The notes below the pieces were generated by a model. It was not told the origin of the DNA, made no database searches, and worked only from the letters and a program-made list of their open reading frames with translations. Shown here piece after piece: positions 25,767 through 34,728 of a stretch of 64,000 nucleotides of DNA. Where the stretch lies: contig NZ_CP090004.1 in the NCBI RefSeq assembly GCF_021390175.1, positions 2,967,001 through 3,031,000 on the forward strand, written 5' to 3'. Positions within the stretch are counted from its first letter, which is position 1, and each line of letters opens with the position of its first letter. The DNA comes from Flagellimonas sp. HMM57. Lineage in GTDB: Bacteria > Bacteroidota > Bacteroidia > Flavobacteriales > Flavobacteriaceae. The position numbers and the translations under genes were made by a program.

Positions 25767-26936
25767 TTACAGCTTTGAAAATTTAAGGAGATAGCCATAC
25801 CGTAAGGCCAAGGTCAAAAGTATGGGAATCAGAACTGGTGAAAATAATTGAACTCTTACAATCCATAGAATCACTAATATTCCAAATAATGCTAGAGCGG
25901 ACCATAGATATTTTGGCAGCCACTTTGGCAATGTACTTTTTCCTGTAAAAATAAAAGCAACTATTAAATTGAATGGAAGTGCCCATAACACATTAAAATT
26001 ATTTGGAGTAGAGGTGTGGTCTGTGGCAAACCAGAGTAAAAGCATAAAACTTCCTATAAGTCCAGTGACCAAGAACAGTGAAAAATCCAACCACAGACTG
26101 CGTGTTTTGTGCTTGTTATCCAGATAGGTCACAACCACAGTAAATAATAATAATAGTGTAAACCAAAATATTGGGGATGCAGGAAAAAATCCATTTCGGG
26201 TGCGCTCTTCATAGTCCAGAACACTACGTTCCCGTTTCAATAATGGTTTTCCATCTTTTGTGGTATTCCGTATTTGTTCCATGGCGTAGTAGGGCAGAAA
26301 CATATGCTCTTGTATGGTTGCTTTGCGATCGACTACGGAGCCAAAGGCCAGATCAATCCCAAACATATCCCAAGAATTTAGATTTAGATGTTGGCGCACC
26401 AATTCCCTGAACGTATATTTTTTCTCTAAATGTGAATCTTTGAAAACGATGGCATCACCGTACTGCTGTACTAAAATATCCCCTGTAATACTGGAACAGT
26501 TGTTTAATAAAGGATCGTATAAATAGTCTCTGTTTTCAGGTAAAAAATTATTTTCAAAAAAAACAAGCAGTTTTCTACGTTCTTCAAGTGTTAAGTCTAA
26601 AATTTGTTCTTTGACCCACCTTTTTTCGAGTTCGTATTCATAAAGAAAAGTATCAAAGGTTCTTCTGGAAAGCGAATAGACCAATTTTCCTTTTACAAAA
26701 TTTAGATAAAAATTGGGCCTGTCAAAGTCGAAAGTACCGTAGTTGTACACCACGTCGATTCCCAGGCCCGGGTCTTGTACCCGGAACGCACTATGGCCAA
26801 ATGCGTAGTAAAGTTCGTCGCCAGAGGCACATGTAAGTAGACTTATCGTGGATTTTTCAGTAAGGGCAGGAACTTGCGAAAGCAAATTTTTTCCTACCAA
26901 AAACAGTACCAACAAAAAGAAAATCCTTTGTGTCAT
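25767..26936 (-). CDS. DUF4105 membrane protein, candidate lipoprotein N-acyltransferase (Lnb-like)
   Basis: A 389-residue protein with signal peptide FFLLVLFLVGKNLLSQ. A periplasmic DUF4105 domain carries LLTCASGDELYYAFGHSAFRV and YDPLLNNCSSITGD, and the C-terminus has five or so membrane helices. The Cys/His pair is consistent with a thiol acyl-transfer active site. A DUF4105-type protein has been described as the lipoprotein N-acyltransferase Lnb in Bacteroides; I recall this rather than having checked it, so assignment here is tentative. The start is set at ATG 26936, since an earlier in-frame codon at 26954 would add six residues before the signal peptide. Confidence 0.82.
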   Translation of the reverse strand: MTQRIFFLLVLFLVGKNLLSQVPALTEKSTISLLTCASGDELYYAFGHSAFRVQDPGLGIDVVYNYGTFDFDRPNFYLNFVKGKLVYSLSRRTFDTFLYEYELEKRWVKEQILDLTLEERRKLLVFFENNFLPENRDYLYDPLLNNCSSITGDILVQQYGDAIVFKDSHLEKKYTFRELVRQHLNLNSWDMFGIDLAFGSVVDRKATIQEHMFLPYYAMEQIRNTTKDGKPLLKRERSVLDYEERTRNGFFPASPIFWFTLLLLFTVVVTYLDNKHKTRSLWLDFSLFLVTGLIGSFMLLLWFATDHTSTPNNFNVLWALPFNLIVAFIFTGKSTLPKWLPKYLWSALALFGILVILWIVRVQLFSPVLIPILLTLALRYGYLLKFSKL

Positions 26937-27131
26937 TCTTAAATTTATCAGCACAAATATCAGAATAATTACTACATGGTAGAATTTGAAAATTCAACAC
27001 TTTGTTTTTTAGCTTATTTTTACTTGATAATCGAGATTTAAATGCTTCGATGCTTGCGTTGAAGTCTATGTTGAATTTCCTTTTAATGCCTTGCGGACTT
27101 GCCCCGAGGTCGTTTACAAAAATCTGACCGT

Positions 27132-27854
27132 ATGAAACAATACATTCCCAATTTTATCACCTTGCTCAATCTTTTTAGTGGTTGTGTTGCTGCGGTGTAT
27201 GCCGTTCTCAACCATCTAGAGTTGGCGGCGCTCTTTGTTTCTCTTGGGATTCTTTTTGATTTTTTTGATGGTTTGGCCGCTAGGGTTTTAAATGTACAGA
27301 GCGAAGTTGGAATTCAGTTGGATTCTTTGGCGGATATGGTCACAAGCGGATTAGTTCCTGGAATCGTAATGTTTCAGTTATTGCAAATGTCAGAGACTGG
27401 TGGATGGAATTTAGGGTTTATGGGCCATGAAACTGATATGACAGCACTTCCTTTCGTCGGGTTTATTATTACGCTGGGTTCGGCATATCGCTTGGCAAAA
27501 TTCAACATAGATGAAAATCAGGTTTCTTCTTTCATTGGCCTGCCAACTCCAGCAAATGCCCTTTTAATTCTATCCTTGCCCTTGATTTTGCTCTATCACA
27601 ATAATAATGTACTCAATACTATTATTTTAAACGAGTGGTTTTTGATAGGCCTCACTTGTTTGAGTACTTTTCTGCTTAATTCCAAGATTGAACTCTTTGC
27701 ATTAAAGTTTAAGAACTGGAGTTTTAAGGATAATGCCGTTCGGTACCTTTTTTTGATAGGTAGTTTGGTTTTATTGTTTACGTTACGGTTTTTGGCAATA
27801 CCCATTATTATTTTCCTATACATTGCCACTTCATTTTTGTCAAAGAAAGATTAA
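27132..27854 (+). CDS. pssA: CDP-diacylglycerol--serine O-phosphatidyltransferase
   Basis: CDP-alcohol phosphatidyltransferase of 240 residues with about eight membrane segments. The signature D-G-x2-A-R-x8-G-x3-D-x3-D is intact in DGLAARVLNVQSEVGIQLD followed by SLAD. NFITLLNLFSGC at the start and FIGLPTPANALL later are typical of the integral-membrane PssA subclass. It makes phosphatidylserine, precursor of phosphatidylethanolamine. ATG 27132 is chosen; the in-frame codon at 27099 gives 11 residues of non-family sequence. No phosphatidylserine decarboxylase gene lies nearby. Confidence 0.94.
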   Translation: MKQYIPNFITLLNLFSGCVAAVYAVLNHLELAALFVSLGILFDFFDGLAARVLNVQSEVGIQLDSLADMVTSGLVPGIVMFQLLQMSETGGWNLGFMGHETDMTALPFVGFIITLGSAYRLAKFNIDENQVSSFIGLPTPANALLILSLPLILLYHNNNVLNTIILNEWFLIGLTCLSTFLLNSKIELFALKFKNWSFKDNAVRYLFLIGSLVLLFTLRFLAIPIIIFLYIATSFLSKKD

Positions 27855-27860
27855 CAGATT

Positions 27861-27895
27861 TTGTTTTAAGAAGAAAACCCTCATAGTTATTTTTG
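27861..27895 (+). promoter_or_regulatory. Promoter of the DUF4198 gene
   Basis: A perfect Bacteroidota -7 box TATTTTTG lies at 27888-27895. A TTG at 27861-27863 is a possible -33 element, but its 24-base spacer is at the long end. Transcription would start around 27901, leaving a leader of about 26 bases. Confidence 0.5.
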
Positions 27896-27926
27896 CGTAT
27901 GTAGTGGAAATACAAAATATACCAGT

Positions 27927-28733
27927 ATGAAAAGAGGAATTTTTACATTCATTTTAGCGACGATTTTAATAGTTTTTTCTTCCCATGAGCTGTTTTTAAA
28001 AACAGATGCTTACTTTTTGAACTCGGGACAAGCAAGTGAACTATATCTTTTCAACGGAACATTTGATAAAAGTGAAAATACCATTACAAGGGATAGAATT
28101 TCCGATGCAAGAATTATAGGCCCTGATTACGAAACGAAGGTGAGCGAAGAAGACTATTATGATAAGGACAATATCACGTATCTCAAGTTTACTTCTGGTG
28201 GTGAAGGTACCTATGCCGCTGGGATATCAACTTTGCCCAGAATGATAGAATTGGATGCTGATAAATTTAATGAATACCTTGATCATGAAGGTTTGGAAGA
28301 TGTAATCGAACAACGAAAAAAAGAGGGCTCTTTTAACTCGGGAGCAAAGGAGAAGTATTCCAAACATGTAAAGATGCTTTTTCAGGTAGGTGAGGAAAGA
28401 ACAACACATTTTAATACTGTTTATGGTTTTCCGATAGAATTTGTTCCACTTGAGAATCCCTATGAAGCGAAAGTGGGAGAAAGTGTATCATTCAAACTTT
28501 TGAGTGGAGGAGTGCCATTGACCAATCATACAGTGCATTATAGCACCTCAGTACCCGAAAAGGATGCTCATGAAAATGAAAATTCCACTAGAACGGATAA
28601 CAACGGAATCGTGAAAATGACACCTACAGAAGCGGGGAAGTGGTACGTAGCAACAATCCATATGGTTAAAAGTGATGAAAAGGATGTAGACTATGAGTCT
28701 AATTGGGCGACGTTGACCTTTGCCGTGAAGTAA
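27927..28733 (+). CDS. DUF4198 exported protein
   Basis: A 268-residue exported protein with signal peptide FTFILATILIVFSSHE; the mature part starts near HELFLKTDAYFLNSGQ. DUF4198 proteins are periplasmic, beta-rich and occur near metal or TonB transport systems; some are compared with NikM-like nickel-binding proteins. The conserved His at the mature N-terminus fits such a metal-site idea, but the substrate is unknown. It has its own promoter. The convergent lptB stop lies only four bases away. Confidence 0.85.
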   Translation: MKRGIFTFILATILIVFSSHELFLKTDAYFLNSGQASELYLFNGTFDKSENTITRDRISDARIIGPDYETKVSEEDYYDKDNITYLKFTSGGEGTYAAGISTLPRMIELDADKFNEYLDHEGLEDVIEQRKKEGSFNSGAKEKYSKHVKMLFQVGEERTTHFNTVYGFPIEFVPLENPYEAKVGESVSFKLLSGGVPLTNHTVHYSTSVPEKDAHENENSTRTDNNGIVKMTPTEAGKWYVATIHMVKSDEKDVDYESNWATLTFAVK

Positions 28734-28737
28734 CCGC

Positions 28738-29478
28738 TTAAAAATCCAACTTCTTTTTACGTAGCTCAAAGTTTTGGCCAAGGTAAACTTTACGTACCAT
28801 TTCATCTTTTGCCAAATCTTCTGGAACCCCAGCCTTTAAGATACCTCCTTCGAACATTAAATAAGAACGTTCGGTTATGGCCAAGGTTTCTTGTACATTA
28901 TGGTCGGTAATCAAAATACCTATGTTTTTATTTTTTAACTGTGCTACAATACGTTGAATATCTTCAACAGCTACGGGGTCCACACCTGCAAAAGGTTCAT
29001 CCAAGAGTATGAACTTTGGGTCGGTGGCAAGTGCTCGGGCAATTTCTGTACGTCTTCGCTCACCACCAGACAACAAATCACCTCTATTTTTACGAATATG
29101 CCCTAGGCCAAACTCATCGATTAGGGATTCCATTTTCATGTGCTGTTCCTTCTTGCTCAACTTGGTAAGTTGCAGCACACTAAGAATATTTTTTTCTATA
29201 CTCAACTTACGAAAAACAGAAGCTTCTTGGGCCAGGTACCCAATACCGTTTTGGGCTCTTTTGTACATGGGGAAATTAGTAATCTCCATGTCATCCAAAT
29301 AAATATTACCACCATTGGGCTTAATGAGTCCAACGATCATATAGAAGGAAGTGGTTTTGCCAGCACCGTTAGGTCCTAATAGACCAACAATTTCACCTTG
29401 GTTTACCTCAAGGGAAATTCCTTTTACCACTTTTCGGCCACGGTAGGCCTTCATTATATTATCAGCTCTTAATTTCAT
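28738..29478 (-). CDS. lptB: LPS export ABC transporter ATPase LptB
   Basis: ABC ATPase of 246 residues. Walker A is GPNGAGKTTSFYM, the signature is LLSGGERRRTEIARAL and Walker B is FILLDEPFAGVDPVA with the H-loop ITDHNV. The N-terminal MKLRADNIMKAYRGRKVV and the absence of any fused membrane domain are as in LptB, which powers LptFG to pull LPS from the inner membrane. It closes the kdsD-tatC-CMD-lptB operon; the LptF/G genes are elsewhere. An OstA-like LptA relative lies at 56079-57779. Confidence 0.95.
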   Translation of the reverse strand: MKLRADNIMKAYRGRKVVKGISLEVNQGEIVGLLGPNGAGKTTSFYMIVGLIKPNGGNIYLDDMEITNFPMYKRAQNGIGYLAQEASVFRKLSIEKNILSVLQLTKLSKKEQHMKMESLIDEFGLGHIRKNRGDLLSGGERRRTEIARALATDPKFILLDEPFAGVDPVAVEDIQRIVAQLKNKNIGILITDHNVQETLAITERSYLMFEGGILKAGVPEDLAKDEMVRKVYLGQNFELRKKKLDF

Positions 29479-29535
29479 ACGAACTTGCCAAAACTAAACA
29501 TATTCTTTTTCTGGATAAGGCTCGTTGGGATTTTT

Positions 29536-29886
29536 TTAAGCATCGTTTTCTTCCAATGCCTCCCAAAACTCATATGCCCTTCGCAAATGGGGTACTACTA
29601 TTGTGCCACCGACCAAAGTTGCGATTCCCAAAGTTTCCATAACCTCTTCTTTGGTTGCTCCCTCTTTTTTGGAACTTTCTAAATGATATTTTACACAATC
29701 ATCACAGCGAAGGACAGCAGAGGCCACAAGGCCTAATAGTTCCTTTGTTTTTACATCTAGAGCACCCGCCATATATGCATTGGTGTCTAGATTAAAAATA
29801 CGTTTGATGAGTTTGTTGTTTTCAGCCAATAGCTTATCGTTCATTTTGGCACGATATGCATTGAACTCTTCTACTTTATTTTGCAT
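29536..29886 (-). CDS. Carboxymuconolactone decarboxylase family protein
   Basis: A 116-residue helical protein of the CMD/AhpD fold. The CxxC motif is in RCDDCVKYHLES, with the conserved His two residues on and the Glu/Gly helix TKEEVMETLGIATLVGG. CxxC members act as thiol-disulfide or peroxidase partners (AhpD-like); true decarboxylases lack the CxxC. It overlaps tatC by 11 bases and lies in the kdsD-tatC-lptB operon, which looks conserved in this family. Precise role unknown. Confidence 0.9.
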   Translation of the reverse strand: MQNKVEEFNAYRAKMNDKLLAENNKLIKRIFNLDTNAYMAGALDVKTKELLGLVASAVLRCDDCVKYHLESSKKEGATKEEVMETLGIATLVGGTIVVPHLRRAYEFWEALEENDA

Positions 29887-30709
29887 TTCTTTTAGCTCTT
29901 TTAGCTTCGTTTTTTACAACTACTTTCGAAATGTAGATGCTTATTTGATATAAAACTAGCACAGGAACTGAAACTACTATTTGGCTGGCAACATCTGGCG
30001 GCGTTATCACTGCAGATAGAATAAGTACCACTACCAAGGCTATTTTCCTGTACTTTCTCAGGATTTCTGGAGTTACCAAACCAACTTTGGTCAAAAAATA
30101 AATAAGAATCGGTAATTCGAACATGATTCCGCAGGCTATTACGGATGCCCTCACTGTAGCAATAAAGGAACTTATATCAATTTCATTGAGTACCTCTTTA
30201 CTTACTTGATATGTGCCCAAAAAATTGATGGATAAGGGTGCCACAACATAGTAACCAAACAGCACGCCCATAAAAAAAAGAGCCGAAGCTACTAAAATGA
30301 AACCTCTGGAATGTTTACGTTCATTTGCATGCAGGCCAGGACTTATAAAACGCCATAGTTCCCACAAAACATAGGGGAATGCAATAATAAAACCAGCCCA
30401 GATAGAAGTCCATATATGAGCGGAAAATTGCCCTGCCATAGTTCTATTCTGAATTGTAAAGGGTAGGGTGTCGGCGCAGAACTCAGAATCTATTCCAAAA
30501 AATGTAGCTATTGTACAAAAGAACTCATACGTTGGAAAATCCATTTTCTTAGGTCCAAAAATGACCGTATCAAAAATGAAATCTTTCATAACAAATGCCC
30601 CACATGCAATGATGACAATTGCCAGTACGGATCTTATCAAATGCCACCGCAATTCTTCCAAATGGTCTAGGAAGGACATCTCATCTGGGTTGTTTGTCAC
30701 TTTTGCCAT
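29876..30709 (-). CDS. tatC: Twin-arginine translocase subunit TatC
   Basis: TatC of 277 residues with six membrane helices. The N-terminal MSFLDHLEELRWHLIRS and the glutamate-bearing loop after helix 2 (FPYVLWELWRFISPGLHANER) are the signal-peptide recognition features. GIMFELPILIYFL and TPPDVASQIV in the last helices are typical. It recognises RR signal peptides of folded exported proteins. The start ATG overlaps the kdsD stop (TAATG at 30709). No tatA gene is in the window. A loop of about 40 residues after helix 1 includes IATFFGIDSEFCADTLPF. Confidence 0.96.
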   Translation of the reverse strand: MAKVTNNPDEMSFLDHLEELRWHLIRSVLAIVIIACGAFVMKDFIFDTVIFGPKKMDFPTYEFFCTIATFFGIDSEFCADTLPFTIQNRTMAGQFSAHIWTSIWAGFIIAFPYVLWELWRFISPGLHANERKHSRGFILVASALFFMGVLFGYYVVAPLSINFLGTYQVSKEVLNEIDISSFIATVRASVIACGIMFELPILIYFLTKVGLVTPEILRKYRKIALVVVLILSAVITPPDVASQIVVSVPVLVLYQISIYISKVVVKNEAKRAKRNAK

Positions 30710-31674
30710 TATAAAATTCCTTCGTTTATAAGGTTATGAAGATGAACTACCCCTGAATACTTATCACCATCAAAGGCCAAAAGTTGTGAAATGCCTTTGG
30801 ATTGTAATATTTTAAGTGCTTCTACAGCAAGCGTATCCACATCGACTGATTTTGGGTTAGATGTCATGATGTCCTTTGCTTTTAGCCCGCTTATATCATT
30901 ATACTTGCTAAGCATTCTTCGAATATCGCCATCGGTAACGATGCCAACTAAAGCACCATCCTTAATTACGGCAGTTACGCCCAACATTTTTTCAGAAATT
31001 TCAACAATGACTTCTTTTACACTTGAATCGATATCCACTTGGGGCTTTTGGTTGTTTACAACAATATCAGCTACCCTTAAGTACAGTTTTTTGCCCAACG
31101 CTCCTCCCGGATGATACTTGGCAAAGTCTGCACTACTAAATCCTCTAAGTTCCAAAAGACTAATGGCTAGCGCATCGCCCATAGCCAATTGTGCCGATGT
31201 GCTTGTTGTTGGAGCAAGGTTATTGGGGCAGGCTTCTTTTTCGACAAAGGTGCTCAACGCAAAATCGGCCTGCTTTGCCAAAAGGGAATCCATATTACCG
31301 GTAATTCCTATCAATTTATTTTTTGCAATTTTAATCAGAGGAAGCAGTGCTTTAATTTCCGGGGTATTTCCACTTTTAGAAATACAGATGACCACATCGT
31401 TTTCCTGTATGGTGCCCAAGTCGCCGTGAATGGCATCCGCGGCATGCATAAATATTGCCGGTGTGCCCGTAGAGTTTAGCGTTGCTACTATTTTTGAAGC
31501 TATAATGGCGCTTTTGCCAACACCGGATACGACGACCCTTCCTTTGGAATCTAAAATATGTTGTACGGCATGGGCAAATTGTTCATCGAGAAGGTTGACC
31601 AAATTTTGTATGGCCCTGCTCTCGGTCTCTATAGTTCTTTTCGCAATGGATAAAATAGACTGAATGTCGTTCAA
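30709..31674 (-). CDS. kdsD: Arabinose-5-phosphate isomerase (KpsF/GutQ family)
   Basis: A 321-residue protein with an N-terminal SIS sugar-isomerase domain (VVSGVGKSAIIASKIVATLN, then IHGDLGTI, ISKSGNTPEI) and two C-terminal CBS domains (VADIVV, AVIKDGALVGIVTDGDIRRML, DIMTSNPKSV). It converts ribulose 5-phosphate to arabinose 5-phosphate, the first step of Kdo synthesis for LPS. The start is TTG at 31674; there is no ATG before the conserved region, and a matched promoter lies upstream. It leads an operon with tatC, a CMD protein and lptB, pairing Kdo supply with LPS export. Confidence 0.94.
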   Translation of the reverse strand: MNDIQSILSIAKRTIETESRAIQNLVNLLDEQFAHAVQHILDSKGRVVVSGVGKSAIIASKIVATLNSTGTPAIFMHAADAIHGDLGTIQENDVVICISKSGNTPEIKALLPLIKIAKNKLIGITGNMDSLLAKQADFALSTFVEKEACPNNLAPTTSTSAQLAMGDALAISLLELRGFSSADFAKYHPGGALGKKLYLRVADIVVNNQKPQVDIDSSVKEVIVEISEKMLGVTAVIKDGALVGIVTDGDIRRMLSKYNDISGLKAKDIMTSNPKSVDVDTLAVEALKILQSKGISQLLAFDGDKYSGVVHLHNLINEGIL

Positions 31675-31741
31675 GGTAATAAAAGGTAATAAAAAGATTA
31701 TCTAATTGTATTCCTAAAAGAATATCTTATATTTAAGATTA

Positions 31742-31768
31742 CAAAACTAAACAAACTATCTTTTACAA
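31742..31768 (-). promoter_or_regulatory. Promoter of the kdsD-tatC-CMD-lptB operon
   Basis: On the minus strand a TTG (31768-31766) and a perfect -7 box TAGTTTTG (31749-31742) are separated by 16 bases. Transcription would start near 31735, giving a leader of about 60 bases to the TTG start codon. Confidence 0.65.
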
Positions 31769-31872
31769 CCGTTTTTAAAGCACAGAATGCTTCTTACTTT
31801 AAATTAATATTCTAAATTATGAATGTAAACGACCTATGATGGGGTTGTTTGGTATAAATTGAAAATAGGGAA

Positions 31873-34074
31873 ATGGGTTTTACAAATACCGATTTGCACG
31901 CTTCACTTAAAAAATATTTTGGTTTTTCACAGTTTAAGGGGCTACAAGAAAAAGTAATACAAAACATACTTGAGGATAAAGACACATTTGTGATAATGCC
32001 CACAGGCGGGGGTAAATCTTTGTGTTATCAACTGCCTGCGATCATGAAAGAAGGTACTTCAATAGTAGTCTCGCCTTTAATTGCTTTGATGAAGAACCAG
32101 GTCGATGCCATACGTGGTGTCTCGGAACATAAAGGAATTGCACATGTGCTCAACTCCTCTTTGACCAAAACGGAAATAAAACAGGTAAAAGAAGATGTAA
32201 AAAACGGGATTACAAAATTACTTTATGTAGCTCCCGAATCACTTACAAAGGAAGAAAATATAGAATTTTTAAAAGCTGTACCTCTTTCTTTTGTTGCTGT
32301 GGATGAGGCACACTGTATTTCTGAATGGGGTCACGATTTTAGACCAGAATACCGTAATCTAAAAACCATTATAAGCCGTTTGGGCGATAACATTCCAATT
32401 ATTGGGCTCACGGCAACAGCAACGCCCAAGGTACAGGAAGATATTATCAAAAATCTGGGCATGACAGATGCCAAAGTATTCAAGGCATCTTTTAACAGGC
32501 CAAATTTATTTTACGAGGTACGTCCCAAAACGCAGAACGTCGATGCGGATATTATCCGTTTTGTAAAGCAAAATCAAGGGAAGTCGGGTATCATTTATTG
32601 TTTGAGCAGAAAGCGGGTAGAAGAATTGGCTCAGGTTTTACAAGTGAACGGAGTCAGCGCAGTACCATACCACGCCGGTTTTGATGCCAAAACACGTTCC
32701 AAATACCAAGATATGTTCCTTATGGAAGATGTTGATGTTGTTGTGGCCACAATAGCCTTTGGAATGGGAATAGATAAGCCAGATGTTCGATTTGTAATCC
32801 ATCACGATATTCCAAAAAGTATAGAAAGTTACTATCAAGAAACCGGAAGGGCAGGTAGAGACGGTGGAGAAGGCCATTGTCTAGCTTTTTACTCGTATAA
32901 GGATGTGGAAAAGTTGGAAAAATTCATGTCTGGAAAACCTGTGGCAGAACAGGAAATAGGCAATGCTTTGCTACAGGAAATTGTAGCCTATGCCGAAACA
33001 TCTATGTCCCGTAGAAAATTTATCCTGCATTATTTTGGAGAGGATTTTGATGCTGAAAACGGCGAAGGTGCCGACATGGATGATAACACCAGAAATCCAA
33101 AGCAAAAAGAAGAAGCAAAAGAAGCGGTGGTCAAACTTTTGGATGTTGTTCAAAAGACCAATGAAAAGTATAAAACCAAAGAGATCGTCAAGGTTTTGGT
33201 CGGAAAAGTAAATGCAATGATTTCTTCGCACAAAACAGATGAAAAGGAGTTCTTTGGAATAGGTAAGGAAAATGACGAACCTTACTGGATGGCTTTGGTT
33301 CGGCAGGTTTTGGTAGCTGGTTTTCTCAAGAAGGAAATCGAGCAATATGGAATCTTGCATTTGACGAAATCCGGAGAGAACTTTCTTGAGAACCCCACTT
33401 CGTTTTCAATGACCAAAGATCACGTTTATAGTGAAGAAAATAACGATGCAATAGTTACTGCTGGAAAATCGGCTGGTGCAGGAGCAGATGCCAATCTCCT
33501 CAAATTATTGAAAGACCTGCGCAAAACGGTAGCTAAAAAGATGGAAGTACCACCATTTGTAGTGTTTCAGGACCCTTCTCTTGATGATATGGCCCTAAAG
33601 TATCCAATAAGCAACGAAGAGCTTTTGACCATACATGGAGTAGGGGAAGGAAAGGCCAAAAAATATGGGAAACCTTTTACAGCGCTTATTTCCAACTATG
33701 TTGAAGAAAATGATATTATAAGACCAGATGATTTAGTGGTCAAGAGTACAGGTGCAAATTCAGCTTTAAAACTGTATGTGATTCAGAATGTGGACAGAAA
33801 GCTACCATTGGATGATATTGCTTCTGCAAAAGGATTGGAATTACCAGAGCTCATCAAAGAAATGGAACATATTGTCTTTAGTGGCACCAAACTTAATATT
33901 AAGTATTGGATAGATGAAATCTTGGACGAAGACCAACAGGAAGAAATCCATGAGTACTTTTTAGAAGCAGAATCGGATTCTATTTCCCAAGCCATAGATG
34001 AGTTCGATGGTGATTATGAGGATGAGGAATTACGTCTCTATCGCCTAAAATTTATCAGTGAGGTAGCCAATTAA
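31873..34074 (+). CDS. recQ: ATP-dependent DNA helicase RecQ
   Basis: 3'-5' DNA helicase of 733 residues. Walker A is at 42-49 (MPTGGGKS), the DEAH box is at 144-147, and ATATPKVQEDI, GIIYCLSRKRVEELA and QETGRAGRDGG complete the helicase motifs. RQC and HRDC-like domains follow (LRKTVAKKMEVPPFVVF and TIHGVGEGKAKKYG). The zinc-binding cysteines of E. coli RecQ are missing: after RRKFILHYFGEDF comes NGEGADMDDN where the C-x-x-C-D-x-C cluster should be. From memory this is usual in Bacteroidota. The stop overlaps the convergent CCC-protein gene by four bases. Confidence 0.96.
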   Translation: MGFTNTDLHASLKKYFGFSQFKGLQEKVIQNILEDKDTFVIMPTGGGKSLCYQLPAIMKEGTSIVVSPLIALMKNQVDAIRGVSEHKGIAHVLNSSLTKTEIKQVKEDVKNGITKLLYVAPESLTKEENIEFLKAVPLSFVAVDEAHCISEWGHDFRPEYRNLKTIISRLGDNIPIIGLTATATPKVQEDIIKNLGMTDAKVFKASFNRPNLFYEVRPKTQNVDADIIRFVKQNQGKSGIIYCLSRKRVEELAQVLQVNGVSAVPYHAGFDAKTRSKYQDMFLMEDVDVVVATIAFGMGIDKPDVRFVIHHDIPKSIESYYQETGRAGRDGGEGHCLAFYSYKDVEKLEKFMSGKPVAEQEIGNALLQEIVAYAETSMSRRKFILHYFGEDFDAENGEGADMDDNTRNPKQKEEAKEAVVKLLDVVQKTNEKYKTKEIVKVLVGKVNAMISSHKTDEKEFFGIGKENDEPYWMALVRQVLVAGFLKKEIEQYGILHLTKSGENFLENPTSFSMTKDHVYSEENNDAIVTAGKSAGAGADANLLKLLKDLRKTVAKKMEVPPFVVFQDPSLDDMALKYPISNEELLTIHGVGEGKAKKYGKPFTALISNYVEENDIIRPDDLVVKSTGANSALKLYVIQNVDRKLPLDDIASAKGLELPELIKEMEHIVFSGTKLNIKYWIDEILDEDQQEEIHEYFLEAESDSISQAIDEFDGDYEDEELRLYRLKFISEVAN

Positions 34075-34385
34075 TAGGTATAATCCAATCCCTCGGTACC
34101 CGCTATCACTGCTATTATAAATCCAAAATATAAAATGACCAGCAAAAGATAGACTGCGGATATCGCTAGGCCTATATACGATAATATCTTGCCTGTTTTT
34201 ACATTGCTGTAATCCGTATAATTTTCTGGATTTTGAAGATAGAGTTCTTTAGCAGTTTTGGCTTTGACCAAACCTACAATACTAAATATTGCTCCAAAAG
34301 GACCACAACAAAACAAAGTGCCAACAATGGAAAGGATTCCCATTGTTAGCACTGTGCTTGCTCCTGGTAAAGGTTGTTGACTCAT
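34071..34385 (-). CDS. CCC-motif-type membrane protein (second copy)
   Basis: A 104-residue protein with two or three membrane helices. The N-terminal hydrophobic block holds GTLFCCGPFGAIFSIVGL, a CC rather than a full CCC. It continues with a conserved amphipathic stretch, AKTAKELYLQNPENYTDY, and KTGKILSYIGLA, the same layout as its neighbour. This layout is the CCC-motif membrane protein family of flavobacteria; function unknown. It is last of a three-gene run with its paralog and a DUF2752 protein. Confidence 0.8.
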   Translation of the reverse strand: MSQQPLPGASTVLTMGILSIVGTLFCCGPFGAIFSIVGLVKAKTAKELYLQNPENYTDYSNVKTGKILSYIGLAISAVYLLLVILYFGFIIAVIAGTEGLDYTY

Positions 34386-34394
34386 ATTTTATGA

Positions 34395-34718
34395 TTAACC
34401 GCCGTACTGTTCCAGAAGTTGTTCTTGCATTTCTTGTATGCCTTCGAATCCTAATGTACTGAATAGGAATATCGTATATCCTAAATAGAGTACGTTTAAC
34501 ACAATACCTATGATTGCCAATATCCTACCTGTCTTTACATTGTTGAATCCTTCATAATTTTCTGGATTTTCCATGTAAAGGGCTGTTGCTTTTTTGGCCA
34601 GTACCACGGCTATTATTCCAAAAATCAAACCTATGATACCATAACAGCAACAGGTTACAATGGAAATGATTCCAAAGACTAGAATTAATGTTGAATTGGG
34701 TAGTTTTTGTTTTTCCAT
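34395..34718 (-). CDS. CCC motif membrane protein (first copy)
   Basis: A 107-residue paralog of the adjacent protein with the triple cysteine in SIVTCCCYGIIGLIFGI. KATALYMENPENYEGF and KTGRILAIIGIVLNVLYLG follow. The cysteines sit at the border of the first hydrophobic helix, so they could be palmitoylated or bind metal; neither is shown. It lies nine bases upstream of the second copy and ten bases after DUF2752 on the same strand, so the three are co-transcribed. Function unknown. Confidence 0.82.
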   Translation of the reverse strand: MEKQKLPNSTLILVFGIISIVTCCCYGIIGLIFGIIAVVLAKKATALYMENPENYEGFNNVKTGRILAIIGIVLNVLYLGYTIFLFSTLGFEGIQEMQEQLLEQYGG

Positions 34719-34728
34719 AATTTAAACT

